Source of the DNA: Perkinsus olseni
Lineage: Eukaryota > Perkinsozoa > Perkinsida > Perkinsidae
DNA length: 64,000 bases
NCBI GenBank assembly: GCA_013115135.1
Contig: JABANP010000173.1
Location: forward strand, 33,795 to 97,794
Direction of reading: 5' to 3'
The first letter of the stretch is position 1. Every line of letters starts with the position of its first letter. A model generated the notes under the pieces. It did not search any database. It was given only the letters and a program-made list of their open reading frames with translations, and was not told the DNA's origin. The translations under genes were made by a program, and so were the position numbers. This document shows, one piece after another, positions 12,501-25,334 of the stretch.

Positions 12501-15500
12501 TCCTGACACCTCAGCACGTTGGGCAGAGTGGATGTCACCTCAAAAATCCGTACGCTGTGTCGATTGATATCACCTCGAAGGTCCGTACGCTGTGCCGATC
12601 GCCTACTTCGTTTTTTGGTGAATTGAGGGAGGGAATGTTTTTCGTTGGCGAGCTTGCTCCCTCGCCGTTCCACTTAAAGAACTTTAAAGCCTTTAGCAGC
12701 GGCCCTTGTGCTAGTGCATGCGCGCACAAACTACGTCGTGCGCCCCATACACATCGTACGGAGCCCGATCCTGACACCTCAGAACGTTTGGCAGAGTGGA
12801 TGTCACCTCGAAAATCCGTCCGCTGTGTCAATTGTCCCCATGTACGTGCAGCGTCGGATCTGAGTGTTCACTCTGCCCTTGTGTTGGTGCGTCAACGCAG
12901 CGAGTTCGAGAAGGAGCGACACCGCCGCGTCAGCTCTAAACTAGAGCAGGAAAAACGAGGGCTTGCGAGAAAGATGGAGCGCTAGTACGATAGTTATCAT
13001 TTTTCGGAACACAGCTACACGAGCTTCATCGGAAACAACTACCTTGAGTACTGCGATATTGTGGGGTCGTCTCCTACCGCGACGGTTTTACCCTCATTAA
13101 AACCTCGGGCCTCGCCTGCACAGGAAATCGTCAACGCGGGATTCAATGCTAGAAAGCAGAAACTCGATCTATTTTTTTCCTCCTCGCATCCCTCTTTCGA
13201 ATCATGTTCATCGCCTCGAGTCAATTTCGACCGAAGTATCTCTCGAGAAGCAGCCTCAACTCTACCATCGAATCATCAAACTAGGCAGTGCACAGCGGGC
13301 GCTTTCCAACCAGTGACTTATCGGTGTGCTGTAGCACTAACTGAAATTCCTGATCTCAAGAACCGTCGCTTCCTTCCGCTTCACTCTTCTCGTGGGCCGA
13401 TCATCTAATGAGGGAATCACCCAGGTGGACTGGATAGGGTGGAACGTCAGCGCGCGGTACAGCCCCGTTTTTAGATACCTCGGCTTCATCTTCGTGCTCA
13501 TGCTGGCATTAGCCTTTGGATTGACGATCGCCTTCACACGAACATCTGTGTCGAGGACCGAGTTTGAGTTGTTCGTCGGCCTACACTCTGACAAAGTCTC
13601 GTGGGTCAGATCGGGCACCGTTCCTACTAAGGACCTCGTTGTTCCAATAGTTTGATTGCCGAGAGTCGTTGTGAGGACTGCCAAGCCGTCACTGCCATCC
13701 AGCTTTGCCTATCGTCGGCCATTCACAAGGATTAGAACTTCGAGTTGGAACTTTTCCTTCAGGGACGTCAATTTCTGACATTCCTTCTTCTCTTCAATAA
13801 CATGGTCCCGATATCGCTTTACGTGACGGTTGACCTCGTCAGATCGATACAGGTCGGTTTGGAGATGCTCACTTACTATTTCTCGATTTTACTAGTTGCT
13901 GCAGGAATAATAAAGAGCGTCCTTTTTTCAGGCATATCTCATTCAGCGCGACGTCCACTTGAAGGATGGTGAGCACTCGGCAATCGTGAGTGCTTCAAAC
14001 CTCAATGATGATCTTGGTCGGGTTGATTATGTTCTCGCGGACAAGACCGGGACCCTGACGGAGAATCGCATGCTCTTCCGAATGTGCAGTATCGGTGGTG
14101 TACGATATGGGGATAACAACCCGGCATATAAGACAGAGAGTCCCCGCTCCACCATGCTTCGCTCATTAGGAAGCAGTGAGACGTTCCCTGTCACTGAGAA
14201 GAGCTACATATACGACGAAGCTTTGCTCGACCTTCTCGGAGTACCCGCAATCAGAAAGCCTGAGGAGGCCTTCGTGCATGCATTCATGCTCACGTGCGCG
14301 ATGTGTAACACCATCACCCCGGAGGCAACTGGCAGGTCTCCGATTGGAGTCCGCTTCGAAGGCGCCAGCTCCGATGAAGAGGCCCTGGTAGAGATGGCGG
14401 CGAGTTCGGGCTACATTCTTGTGGGGAGGAACGCTAACTACGTGACGCTGAGGATATCACGCTCCACTCCGGAACGAGAAGAACGTCGATGGTATGAGAC
14501 CACATTCAAAATCCTCGGCGTCAACGAGTTCACCAGTGAGCGCAAACGTATGAGCGTCCTCGTCCAAATGCTGAAGGTGGTTGAGTATGATGATGGAGAC
14601 ACAACTCATGTTCCCGACAGTAGTGGGTCAATACTGTTGGTGAAAGGAGCAGACGATGTGGTGATGGAACTTTCTCGGGGAGGCGATGAAGGAGATGAAT
14701 CGATGGCTGTGAGTGGGGTTCCCGTCCAAGACGTTCGAGAGACAACTGTATCTCATATCCACGAGTTCGCATCGGCCGGGCATCGGACGCTCATGTTAGC
14801 TATGCGCTACCTTGACGAGGTTGAAACAGCAGAATATGTCGAAGCTCTCTACGAGGCGAGGCACGCGATAACGAATCGTGCTGATCGAATCGCTCGGGTT
14901 GCTGCGAAGTTCGAGAGGTATCTGATCGTACTCGGCGCCACAGCTGTAGAGGACAAGATACAGCGCGGCGTCGTAACTACGGTCGGAAGATTGCTGAGTG
15001 CAGGCGTGAAGGTCTGGATGCTCACAGGCGATCGATGCGAGACGGCGTTGAACATAGCTAGGGCTGCCAAGCTTCTGCCTTGGGATGCGCATGTGTTTGA
15101 TCTCTGTCTTAAGTGTGAGTCCGAAATGAGTAGTGAAGAGATGAATGCCGTCGTACTCGACAAGCGGAGAGTATTCGAGAAGGATTGTCAAGACTGGATC
15201 GCCCAGGGAAGGACGAGTCGTTTATGTGTCGTGCTGGATGGCTCGGCCATTTCCTGCTTCTCATCAGCACGGAAAAACTTGGGGGTCCTGGCCGGTCTAC
15301 TCTCGTATGCCGAGACGGTTGTGGCGTGTCGCTGTTCTCCGGCACAGAAGGCACTCGTTACGCAGTTGTTGCAAACAACACGTGACTGCACCACCTTGGC
15401 CATAGGCGATGGAGCCAACGACGTCGCCATGCTTAAAGTGGCTGATATTGGTGTCGGCATCATCGGTAGCGAAGGCATGCAGGCAGTCAGAGCTTCCGAT

Positions 15501-18500
15501 TATGCCATTGCAACTTTCTCTCATTCAGAACGGCTGTTGTTAGTACACGGTCGAGATTGCTACAATCGCATCTCCCTCGTCGTACTGTATTCCTTCTTTA
15601 AGAATATCTGCCTTATACTTCCAAACGTGTTCTTCGCATTGAGCAACGCGTTCACCGGCACCTCCCTGTACGAGTCCTGGATTCTGATGTCTTACAACGT
15701 TCTGTGGACATCTCTACCTATCATAGTCGTTGGCGCTTCGGACATAACCCTTCCAAGCTGGGTCGTAGATAAGTGCCCGATTGTATACGTTGAAGGGCGA
15801 ATCTCGGAATCCTTCAATGCGAAGAAGTTTCTCGCATGGATGTTGAGGGCGACTTTCTGCGCTGCAGTCATCTACTTCTCGATCATGGTGAGCATGAGAT
15901 ACTCCTTCTCTGTTGCACCCAGCGGAAGGGTGATGGGTTTCGCCTCCATGGGCACGCTCGCTTACTACTCAGTTGTAGTCGCTGTGAACGGCATACTTGT
16001 TATTTTCTCCAATCATCTGTCCCGCTTTTTTCTGCTCTTCTGCTTCGTATCCGTTGCTGTATTCATCCCCATTCTTTTCCTATTCTCCCGCGCTGGGAGT
16101 CCATGGTCAGAAGCAACTAATGTGGCGGGGATACTGTGGAGTGAGTCTCCAGTGAGCTGGTTGGTTACTGGTCTCGTGCTTGGTGTCTGCGCTTCTTGGG
16201 GCTTCCTGGAGAGGTTCACCGTATACTCGAGGAATGAGGCCACTCCGGTTCAGAAGCTGCAACTGTGGTTGGCGGCTGCTCCCTCTCGCTGGATGCAGCA
16301 CGGATTGCGACACATTGCTGAGAGACTCAATGAAAGTTACTCTTTGATGCCCGACTCTCTCACGCGTTGTACGAGCGATGATTTGGCCGACCAACTTCGG
16401 GATGGTAGCGAGACCTTGCCGCCGAGGGCTCGAGCCCTGAGTTTCGCACGCCTTCTTTCAACGGCTCGAGAGCTCTCGATGAGCGCGCTAAGGCGCTTCA
16501 CATCATCGTGGAGAAGAAACGACGGAACGGAGGATGACGCTTGCCTACAGCTACTGAGGAATGTTAATCCGAGGACGTTAAAGTTCAACAATCCCGCCAC
16601 TGAATCAAGTTATGTGATGCATTCACAAGCCGAGGCTGTTAAGCAGGGCAAGTTGTGTATCAAGGTCATGGTCCTGCCCCTCTGTTCTTGGGGGATAATC
16701 AAGGAGTTGACCAAGTCGAAGCTAATTTCTGCACCCATCGTCTTCGTTCTACTGATCGGCTGCGTCTCGTACTGGTTAACGACTACTCGCTTCTTCCGTC
16801 GTCATTACAATATGATCATGACCGGCATGGCATCATTTTCCGCCGTAGCATTTCACGTCAGAAGGATGTTCACAGGCGTGGATGATGCCCATATCATCAC
16901 TTGGATTCCATTCTTCATCAACGTCGTTATCCGGATCCCCTTCCCAAGAGCACTTACCCTATCCTTGATTCATCTTACTCTCTTCATTCTAAATCATCTC
17001 GCACGTAGATTGGAGATGCAGCATGATTCCACTGAGGCCCGAGACTGCGGTGTAGACTTCAACAGCTTCTGCAAGTTGTTGGACTACCTCCCGATGATGA
17101 CTGGGATAACAGTTCTCAGCGTAGCTCTAGGCTACAGGACCGAACTCAATCAGAGAAGCTGCTACCTGATTTCATTCAATTCTAGGATTTCAAAGTTTCG
17201 GAGTAGAGAAGTTCTCCACAACATGCTTCCAAGCTTCGTTTCTGATTCCATCATTGAAAGTAATCAGGACTCCGCGACTCAAACCGGAAGAGATTCGCGC
17301 TCGTTGGTGGCCGTTGGAAGCGGGCGCCTCTTGGATATGAGCATTTCAAAGCCGACCTCTGCCTTGGAGATCGGAACCTTCGCTCGACGCTGCGGAAACG
17401 TGACTGTGCTGTTCTGCGATGTGGCCGACTTCCCCCAGCTAGCCGCTGCCTTGGCGCCGAAGCAGCTCATTTCTATGATGCACCGTTTGTTCAGCAGCAT
17501 AGACAAGTTGGTGTTCATCCACGCTTTAACTAAACTTGAAACGGTTTCTGAGTCGTACGTTGTCTGCAGCGGACTCAACCCCGAAGACAACTCCGACGAT
17601 CGTTTTGTGTCAACGGATGCCTTTCGCGCGGTTATTCTGGGTCTGGACATTTTAGATAAGACGGCTAACATGAATGTCTCTGTGGACAGTGGTAGCGAAG
17701 CCGCTGGATGGAACGCCTCAATCACTCTGATTATGAAAATTGGCATCCATACGGGTCCGGTGATTTCTGGGGTGGTCGGGTCGAAGAGACCTCAGTTCTG
17801 CATCTTCGGGGACACCATCAACACGGCTTCGCGAATGAAGTCTACTGCGATCCCCAATCGGGTTCATCTTTCATCAAGCACGCGGGAGTGCTTAGAGTTC
17901 TCCTCAAGTCTCTCTTTCGAGGAGCGTGAGACCTTCATCAAGGGGAAAGGAATGTTGGTGACCTACGATGCTTCTCGAACTTTCGGTTCCCCGCATACCA
18001 AGGATGCTGGACTGATGTCTCCAAGAGCCTTGAGAACTAGGCATTCGACCACCTCACTTGATATCTCTAACTTGGATAAGCCAAGGAGAGTCGAGCCGTT
18101 CAAGCGAACTTCTCAAACTAGTACTCACGCTTCCTCATCTAGCGCATATGCATCCTCTGCTAGTGGGCTTCTAGCAAATCTGAAGCGAATCTCCTGCTGG
18201 CGAGGTAGAGCAGGAGGAACCCTCGAGGATCACGTCGGAGGTCGGCCGTTACCGGCTGACTCATCACCTTGGAACAATGGATGTTGGAGTAACGGATCAC
18301 TCGAATTCGACAAATCGCGTGACTTGAAGACGGTTGTGGACGTGCTAAGGCGGCATCGCCAGGGTAGCGGGACTTTTGAGAAGCTAGCAGTCGAGTATAT
18401 ACACCTCGGCAAGGACAGGGCCAACGCCTTCACCCTAGAATTCCTCCAGAGATCCCACGAGATTCAGTTTCGCAGGGATAGACTCGCGGCATTCGTTACC

Positions 18501-20928
18501 TCGAGATGGACCCGGGCGATGTTGTTTATTATGCTGGTCTCTTACTCGGCCCAAACCATCGAGCTAGTTGCGGTTCCACAGCAACCGCCAGTCATCGTCT
18601 TCGGACTTTTACTGGCACGCTCGGCCGTGTTGACCCTCCTGGTGGTACTCTGTGTTCTATACTGTCTACGAAGGGTCATACCCGCGTCCGTGTTGAGACT
18701 ATTCACGGTCGGGGTTTATACTCTCGGCATCCTGGTGACCTCGTTACACACCACCCTATTTCTCGACACGGGCCCTCAAGTGGACTGTAAACCGGATGAC
18801 CCCAAGTGCGGAGCTTCGGAAGGGGTTAAGGCAAACGTGCTTCCTGCGGCAGTGTAATGGTTGGATAGTCGAAACCCATCACAGAGCTGTGATCTAGCTT
18901 TGCGATAACCGCCCATTGCTCATTGCTCGACACTCTGCCCTTACCAGGTACCAATCGTATGCGACTAGCCTCGAGCTGACAATGTGGATAATGATGATCA
19001 ACTTCAATGCTGCACTGCTGTTCAAGCACCTCATATGCATCAACACGTTGGCCCTCATTCCCGTAATCGTGGCGTGGAACCTGAGTGATTCTCTCGGACC
19101 TCAACTGGCTCTAGAGGTAATCCCGGATGTAGCTACGAGCGAGGGGCGTTCTGGTAACGCCATTCTCGGATAACTCGCCTCCTCGAGCACTCAGAGAGCA
19201 CTCGGCTGTACACCGGTACACACAGCGCAATACTTCTGGATTCTAGCGAGAGAGTGGGTTTTCGTAGGACGTTGAACATTGGCGAAATGAGGGGAGACCA
19301 CTCGCAAGCCTTTGCCGCAGTCCTTTCACGGAGCCCGTACTATAGCAAACATCCTTGCAGACGTCCGTATTGGCCGTTTGCTTCGCTCTCGTGGCCGCGA
19401 TCATGGCTCGGATGAGGGAGTCCTGGGAGAGGAGGATATACCTCACCGACATTGAATACCGGAGCTGGCAGGAACGTGCTCACCGGCTGCTATCGGAATT
19501 CATGCCCTCCTCCGTGAGCTCGATATATATGAAGAACGCTCGGTCTGCACGGGAGACTCCTTCAGGCACTGGAAGCCTACCTGGCAGATAAATACATCGC
19601 GTCTCTGTACAGAAACATGACTCTACTATTTGCCGACATCTGTAACTATACAGCTTACGCGGAGAGCACCCCACCCGAGCGAGTTGTGTCCCTCCTGACC
19701 AGCTTGTTTTCGCGATTCGACTATCTCTCAGATGCCTACAAAATCTATAAGGTGAGTTTTGTTGGGGGCTAACTCCGATCAGCCTGCTCCCCTACATAGT
19801 TTTGTTTTGCGCATTGCAAACTGATGCTTAGTTTCCTGTCAGTCCGTTTTCGTGTGTATTATCCAAATTCGGAACACTACGAAAATCCTGGAATCTCCTC
19901 TTCTCACGAAAGAATCACTCAGTGATCCGATCACTGGGATTGAATCCTATTTCTCTGAGTTCTCATCTCGTGCAAGTGACCGTCGACCAGAGTATGAGTG
20001 TCTGCTGTGAACTCCAGCAGCCTCTGCATCTCATGCAAGCCATCGCTGTCAACGATTCGCAGAGGTGATATGACCTCAGGTACATACAATCGGAGATGCA
20101 TATGTAGCGTGCACAGAGCCGAAAGATGGTGCCGATAAGGTGTGTCCGCCTGTGCCACGGCTTCCTCAATGTCCTACTGTTTTCATGCCGTGACATACGC
20201 CAAGATGGGCAGGTTCAATCAGCTGAGAGGATGGTAGCGTTCGCACAGGCCATGAAGGAAGCTCTGAGTGCCGTTCGAGAGGAGATGTGGGCACCTGAAT
20301 TGGAAATGCGAATCGGCTTGCATTTCGGAGAGTTCGTTGGCGGGGTTATTGGTGAGTTCTCAAAACTGTCTTATTGAAGCTCTATCCCGATGTGTCCTCC
20401 TCGAAGCCACAACGAAGATCAACTATGACATCTTTGGAGTTGACGTAACCATAGCCAACCAAGTCGAGACAGCTGGTATACCTGGAAAGATAGTCGCATC
20501 CAATACCTTGCGAGGGTAGGCCAGTTCAGCAGACTGGATCTCGTTCCTATTGTGAAACGACTGCTGCCGTGCTGCTCGAAGATCGGGATGAGATAGGCTC
20601 TGAGCCCAGGAGCCAACTCGAAACCGTGAGGAGGCCGAGATATTGCTTGCTTCCTCTCGAGATACCTCTCTCATTATTTCCCTGGAAAATACAGATTCCG
20701 TTTCCACACAGCGATAGAGATACTTGTCCCCGAGGAATCACGTGAGTCCTGCCGGAGAGTCGCGCAATCGAAGGTTTGCTCGCGGCATTGCAAACATCCT
20801 ACTACCAATTTTCAGAGACTCAGCATTCGACAGCATTCGGCCACCAGGGTGTTGTTCCCAAGCAGTTAGGCGTCTATGAAATACTCATGAATAGAATGCA
20901 AAACGGCCAGTATGAGAACGTTGCATGA
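9543..20928 (+). CDS. P4-ATPase/guanylyl cyclase fusion, copy B (nearly complete)
   Basis: Most complete member of the array. Exons: 9543-9799, 10097-10190, 10308-10444, 10565-10634, 10685-10758, 10822-10934, 11067-11208, one unresolved near 11330-11402, 11575-11714, 13475-13604, 13763-13852, 13932-18853, 18948-19116, 19361-19513, 19566-19751, 20080-20139, 20213-20351, 20407-20515, 20662-20741, 20816-20928 (TGA). P4 signatures in order: [10 protein letters not shown] and NLWEQF before M1, [14 protein letters not shown], actuator QLDGES, PISLYVT in M4, phosphorylation motif [24 protein letters not shown]. Cyclase C1 (about 17380-17990) has [29 protein letters not shown]2 is spread over small exons from 19566, with [25 protein letters not shown]. 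Two joins in the N-terminal third remain unresolved: 9799 to 10097 is out of phase and probably hides a small exon. Likely a working flippase-coupled guanylyl cyclase; substrate lipid unknown. Confidence 0.85.
11715..13474 (+). other. Long intron of copy B carrying repeats
   Basis: Intron between the exon ending 11714 (phase 2) and the M3 exon at 13475. It is 1760 nt, against 474 nt for the equivalent intron of copy C (23087-23560). The extra sequence includes the diverged direct repeat at 12480-12833. ORFs here (for example 12557-12985 and 13061-13408) have no counterpart in copy C and I see no domain in them, so I read the interval as noncoding. Confidence 0.55.
12480..12833. repeat. Direct repeat of about 85 bp, two copies
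   Basis: Positions 12480-12566 and 12749-12833 align along their length. Both contain ACACATCGTACGGA, then CCGATCCTGACACCTCAG, then GCAGAGTGGATGTCACCTC, then a CCGCTGTGT/ACGCTGTGT end, with scattered substitutions. Part of the same motif recurs at 12569-12600. It lies in the long intron of copy B and is absent from the copy C intron, so it was gained after duplication or lost from C. Confidence 0.7.
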
Positions 20929-21445
20929 GAAAAATTATCTCCAGACTGTGCAAAGCCTGCCAAGCGGACATGCCGCGCACGATGATGGTATCACGATGAT
21001 GCACGTCTCTCGAGTGGAGAAATGTTGGCGTTGATACACTAACGCGGGCACCGTGGGCTCCGGGCGGGCTTACGCGTAGAGGTTTCGAACAGCTCCCTAC
21101 CAAGCCAATCGACCGACTGTTGCATCTCTCACTGTGTGGACGACGGCACTGATCCTAAAAGTGACAAAGCTTATTGTCACAGGCTGAGACGTTGCATATG
21201 GATTTGGCCTTCATGGCCCAGACGTTCACAGCGGTCTCGAAAAAGTGACTCGCTTGGGCCATGTCATCACCGTGACGGGCCCCTAGTTCGCCTCGCTACC
21301 TGCAGGTTGCCGAGAGCAGTCAGAGCCGCTTATGCCGTGTAGCTTTGGCGCAGCATCGTCTGTACGCGCCACATACTATGCGGGTGGACGGGTCGGAGTA
21401 CTCGACAGCCACAGGCTGTGTGGCTCATCCAGCCCGTGTTCGTAG
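20929..21445 (+). other. Spacer between copies B and C
   Basis: Contains the 3' flank of copy B and the 5' flank of copy C. An ORF at 21345-21702 runs into the first recognised exon of copy C (21446) but its upstream part has no match in copy B. I see no convincing first exon, no other gene and no clear terminator or promoter signal. Confidence 0.4.
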
Positions 21446-24400
21446 GGGCTCATCCAGTTCGGTGATAAGCCCGTTCGAATTCGATGAGGAAGGTTTCCCT
21501 TCGGGGATCTCCAATCAAGGCTATGGCAATGAATCGAGCGTTGAGCGCTTGGCAGACGAGGAGACTGTGGATTTGTTGTTCGGATCGCACATCTCCGATG
21601 CACCCGCGAACTTCCACGTCAGAAGCAACCGCGCATTGGCCGAGCTATTGGCGAGTGACCCCCACAGCACCGTGGCGGACGAGTACCGTGGAATCTACTG
21701 TGGTGCCAAGTTCTTACTCTTGCTGCTGCCATCGCACGGTGGATAGCATGTTCGTACCTGTTGGGCTCGCATTCTGCAGATGATGAATGGTTCGATGAGC
21801 CAGGTAGAATTCAGAGCTACCTCTCTTGCCAGGTCCCCTCTACCAAGTATCGTCTACTGACGTTCATCCCAGTGAACCTATGGGAGCAGTTCCACCGTGT
21901 CGCAAACATATGATTCCTGCTTGTTAGTAAGAGGGCGCTAGACGATTGAGTCGCGAAGAATCTAGAAGAGCCGTCTCTCTAGATTCGCTATCGCTCACGG
22001 CTGCTGCTATTCTTTTTAGGTATTTGCCAGATGCTTCCATTCGATTTGAGTCCGACGTCTAAGTGGGCGACTATTGCGCCGTTCGTATTCGTTCTGAGCG
22101 TGACGATGGCCAAAGATGCAATAGAGGATTACAGACGCTATTCAAATGATAACAAGGTGCTTTGTTCGTAGCTCTCCCTAGCCGAGAGATACATAGCACA
22201 CCCCCATTCCCAGGATGTGTTCCAGGATTGAGCAATGGGTCATCATCGTCGGCAGGTAAACCGACGATTATGTCGAGTGGTGGTGAAGGCGAAAGCCGCT
22301 GCAGATGGCGATCACGAAACTGGGGGTAGCCATCCCACGGTCGATCGGAATAATTAACGACCCTGGGAGAACATCACTGCCGGTTCGCTTATATATCTTA
22401 GCAAGGGGGAGGAAGTTCCGGTGTGTCTTCTTGACTGGTCAAACCTCGAGGAACCTATTTTCGTTGTTCCTCAGGCTGACGTGCTGCTTGTTGCCTCCAG
22501 CGCCTCGGATGGACTGGTATATGTTGAGACAAGTCAACTTGACGGAGAGTCAGTGTTGAAAGTGAAACATGCTCTCCCCGAGGCTCGGTCACGCGCGGGG
22601 ATAGGAAATGTGTTTTATATACTTCTCAATTCCCCGTCTTTGGGTAGCTGAACACAGCGCTGATGACTGTGGTACTCAGACGAATGTTCCGTTCCCTTCC
22701 GTTGGTTTCCGAGTGTGTTGGGTCTATGACATGCGATGCTCCCAACGGTCTCATCAACGAGTTCAGCGGCCTCTCTCGAGTACAAGGTGGTCTTAGGGAG
22801 CCTGCTGACGCAAGCAATCTGGTGAGCTGCGGTCCTTATTCCGATCGTATAAGCCCTTCCATACAACGAGATCCAGACCCAGCAAGCCGGCGGCGCTCCA
22901 TCTTGTCTACCATTCTATTTAGCAGCTGTTACTCGATGATACTTAGGTACTCCGAGGCTCGTCGATCTGCAATACGAAGTGGTGCTGCGGATTTGCTGTT
23001 TATGTTGGCGAAGATACCAAGTTAGCCATGAACAAGGCTTCGAACGTACGAGTCAAGAGATCTAGAGTGGAGCTGCAGATAGACAGGTGAGCAGCTTCGT
23101 CTCCCGGAATCAGTGGTATGAGTAGCGGGTCTGGGAAGCCGTCGGTCAGCCGAGGTGAGGAGTCGTCGTTCGTCATGCTGCAATAGCCAGGATCGCTGAG
23201 CTTCTAGTGAACATATTATACGAGTGGCCGTCTGATGATGCAGCGTGTTGCAGGATTCGAGTGTGATAGCGAACCCCACCTAGTGGGTGGAACTCATTGA
23301 GTGACTACATATCGAGATAGTCCATCAGTAGCCAAGCCGCCGAACCACGAAATCCGCAACCGCCGACGCGTGGTTCAGCTCAGCTCGTCGTATTGACTCT
23401 ATTCTTTGCTGGCGTCATTTGTTTGAAGGATTATATCACTTCGAAGCTCGACCCGCATATATAACCTTAAGATCAGACTATCACGTACCCGGGTCGGGGA
23501 TGTGATGAGGATGTTCATTCAATGTGAATGAGCAGGATAGAAGTACATCCCCGCTTTCAGATACCTCGGCTTCATCTTCGGGCTAATACTTACATTATCC
23601 TTGGGGCTCATGATCGCTTTCGCTCAAACATCAGACATGAGGAGCGAGTTCGAGCTGTTCGTCGGTCTGCACTCTGACGAAGTGTCGTGGGCGAGTTTAC
23701 GCACCGTTCGCTGTGCCGACTTAGTTGGCCTGATCGCGCCGTTCGCTGTGCCGACTTAGTTGGCCTGATCGCGCCGTTCGCTGTGCCAGCTCAGTTGGCC
23801 AGAACGTTCGGACTCCCGAGTAGGAACTTTTTGCTAGAGAATCATTGCGAAGCACACATAACAACAGCAGACAACCATCCGAACGCTAGTTTCTAGATCC
23901 GGCTAGTCTCGGCACTTTTAGCATGTGCTGGAGAAGTTCTCCTCAGGCACACCAAATTATGACATTCCTTCTTCTCTTCAACAGCATGGTCCCAATATCA
24001 CTCTACGTTACAGTTGACCTCGTCAGATTGATACAGGTCGGTTACGGAGTGCTTGTGGGCCTCACTCATGCCGTTGCGACGCTGTTGCAGAAGGACAAAG
24101 AGGCGTAAAGATAACCGCTGTTTGTTCAGGCATATCTCATTCAGCGCGACGTCCACTTGAAGGACGGTGAGCACTCGGCTATCGTGAGTGCTTCAAACCT
24201 CAATGATGATCTTGGTCGGGTTGATTATGTTCTCGCGGACAAGACCGGGACCTTGACGGAAAATAGCATGCTCTTCCGAATGTGCAGTATCGGTGGTGTA
24301 CGATATGGGGATGATAACCAGGCATATAAAATAGAGAGCCCCAGGTCCACCATCCTTCGCTCATTAGGAAGCGGTGAGAGCTTCCCCATCACGGAAAAAA

Positions 24401-25334
24401 GCTACCTATACGATAAAGCTTTGTTCGACCTTCTCGGAGTACCCGCAATCACGAAGCCTGAGGGGGCCTTCGCACATGCGTTCATGCTCACGTGCGCGAT
24501 ATGTAACTCCGTCATTCCGGAGGCAACCGACAGGTCTCCGATTGGCGTCCGTTTCGAAGGCGCCAGCCCCGATGAGGAGGCCCTGGTTGAGACGGCGGCA
24601 AGCGCGGGTTATACCCTCATGAAAAGGAACGCCAGCTACGTGACTCTGAGGATGCCACGCTCCACTCCGGAACGAAAAGCACGACGGGAATGGCATGAGA
24701 CCACATTCAAAGTTCTCGGTGTCAACGAGTTCACCAGTGAGCGCAAGCGTATGAGCGTCCTCGTCCAAATACTGAAGGTGGTTGAGACTGATAATGGAGA
24801 CACAACTCATGTTCCCGACAGTAGTGGGTCAATACTGTTTGTGATTTGAGCAGACGATGTGGTGATGGAACTTTCTCGGGAAGGCGTTGAAGGAGATTCA
24901 TCGATGGCTTTGTGCGGGATCCCCGTCCAAGACGTTCGAGAGGCAACTGTTACTCATATCCACGAGTTTGCCTCGGCCGGGCATCGGACGCTCATGTTAG
25001 CTATGCGCTACCTTGACGAGGTTGAAACATCTGAATATGTCGAAGCTCTCTACGAGGCGAGGCACGCGATAACGAATCGTGCTGATCGAATCGCTCGGGT
25101 TGCTGCGAAGTTCGAGAGGAATCTGATCGTACTCGGCGCCACAGCTGTAGAGGACAAGATACAGCGCGGCGTCGTAACTACCGTCTATGTGTCTGATCTC
25201 TGCCTCAAGTGCGAATCCAAGATGAGTAGCGAAGAAATGGGAGCCGTCGTACTCGACAAGCGGAGAATATTTGAGAAGGATTGCCAAGAGTGGATCACCC
25301 AGGGAAGGACGAGCCGTTTATGTGTCGTGCTGGA
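21446..25334 (+). pseudogene. P4-ATPase/guanylyl cyclase, copy C (truncated, inactivated)
   Basis: Third tandem copy, retaining only the N-terminal ATPase part. Exons equivalent to copy B: 21446-21702, 21833-21926, 22020-22156, 22256-22325, about 22347-22420, 22475-22587, 22680-22821, 22947-23086, 23561-23690, 23947-24036, and 24130 onward. Lesions: a TGG to TGA stop at 21911-21913 in the M1 exon; loss of the acceptor AG plus an in-frame TAA near 22347-22357; GC instead of GT after 23690; Lys-Gly replaced by Ile-stop at 24847-24849; an in-frame 105-bp deletion after 25184 removing the MLTGD hinge. Homology stops at 25334, inside the P domain; the rest of the ATPase and the whole cyclase are missing. 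DKTGTLTEN survives (about 24235). A non-functional remnant on this evidence, although one lesion alone might be tolerated. Confidence 0.9.
23704..23800 (+). repeat. 35-bp tandem repeat, about 2.8 units
   Basis: Units begin CCGTTCGCTGTGCC at 23704, 23739 and 23774, exactly 35 bp apart. The first two units are nearly perfect and the third diverges at its end. The array starts just after the M3 exon of copy C, in its degraded downstream intron, and has no counterpart in copy B. Probably replication slippage in released sequence. Confidence 0.85.
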
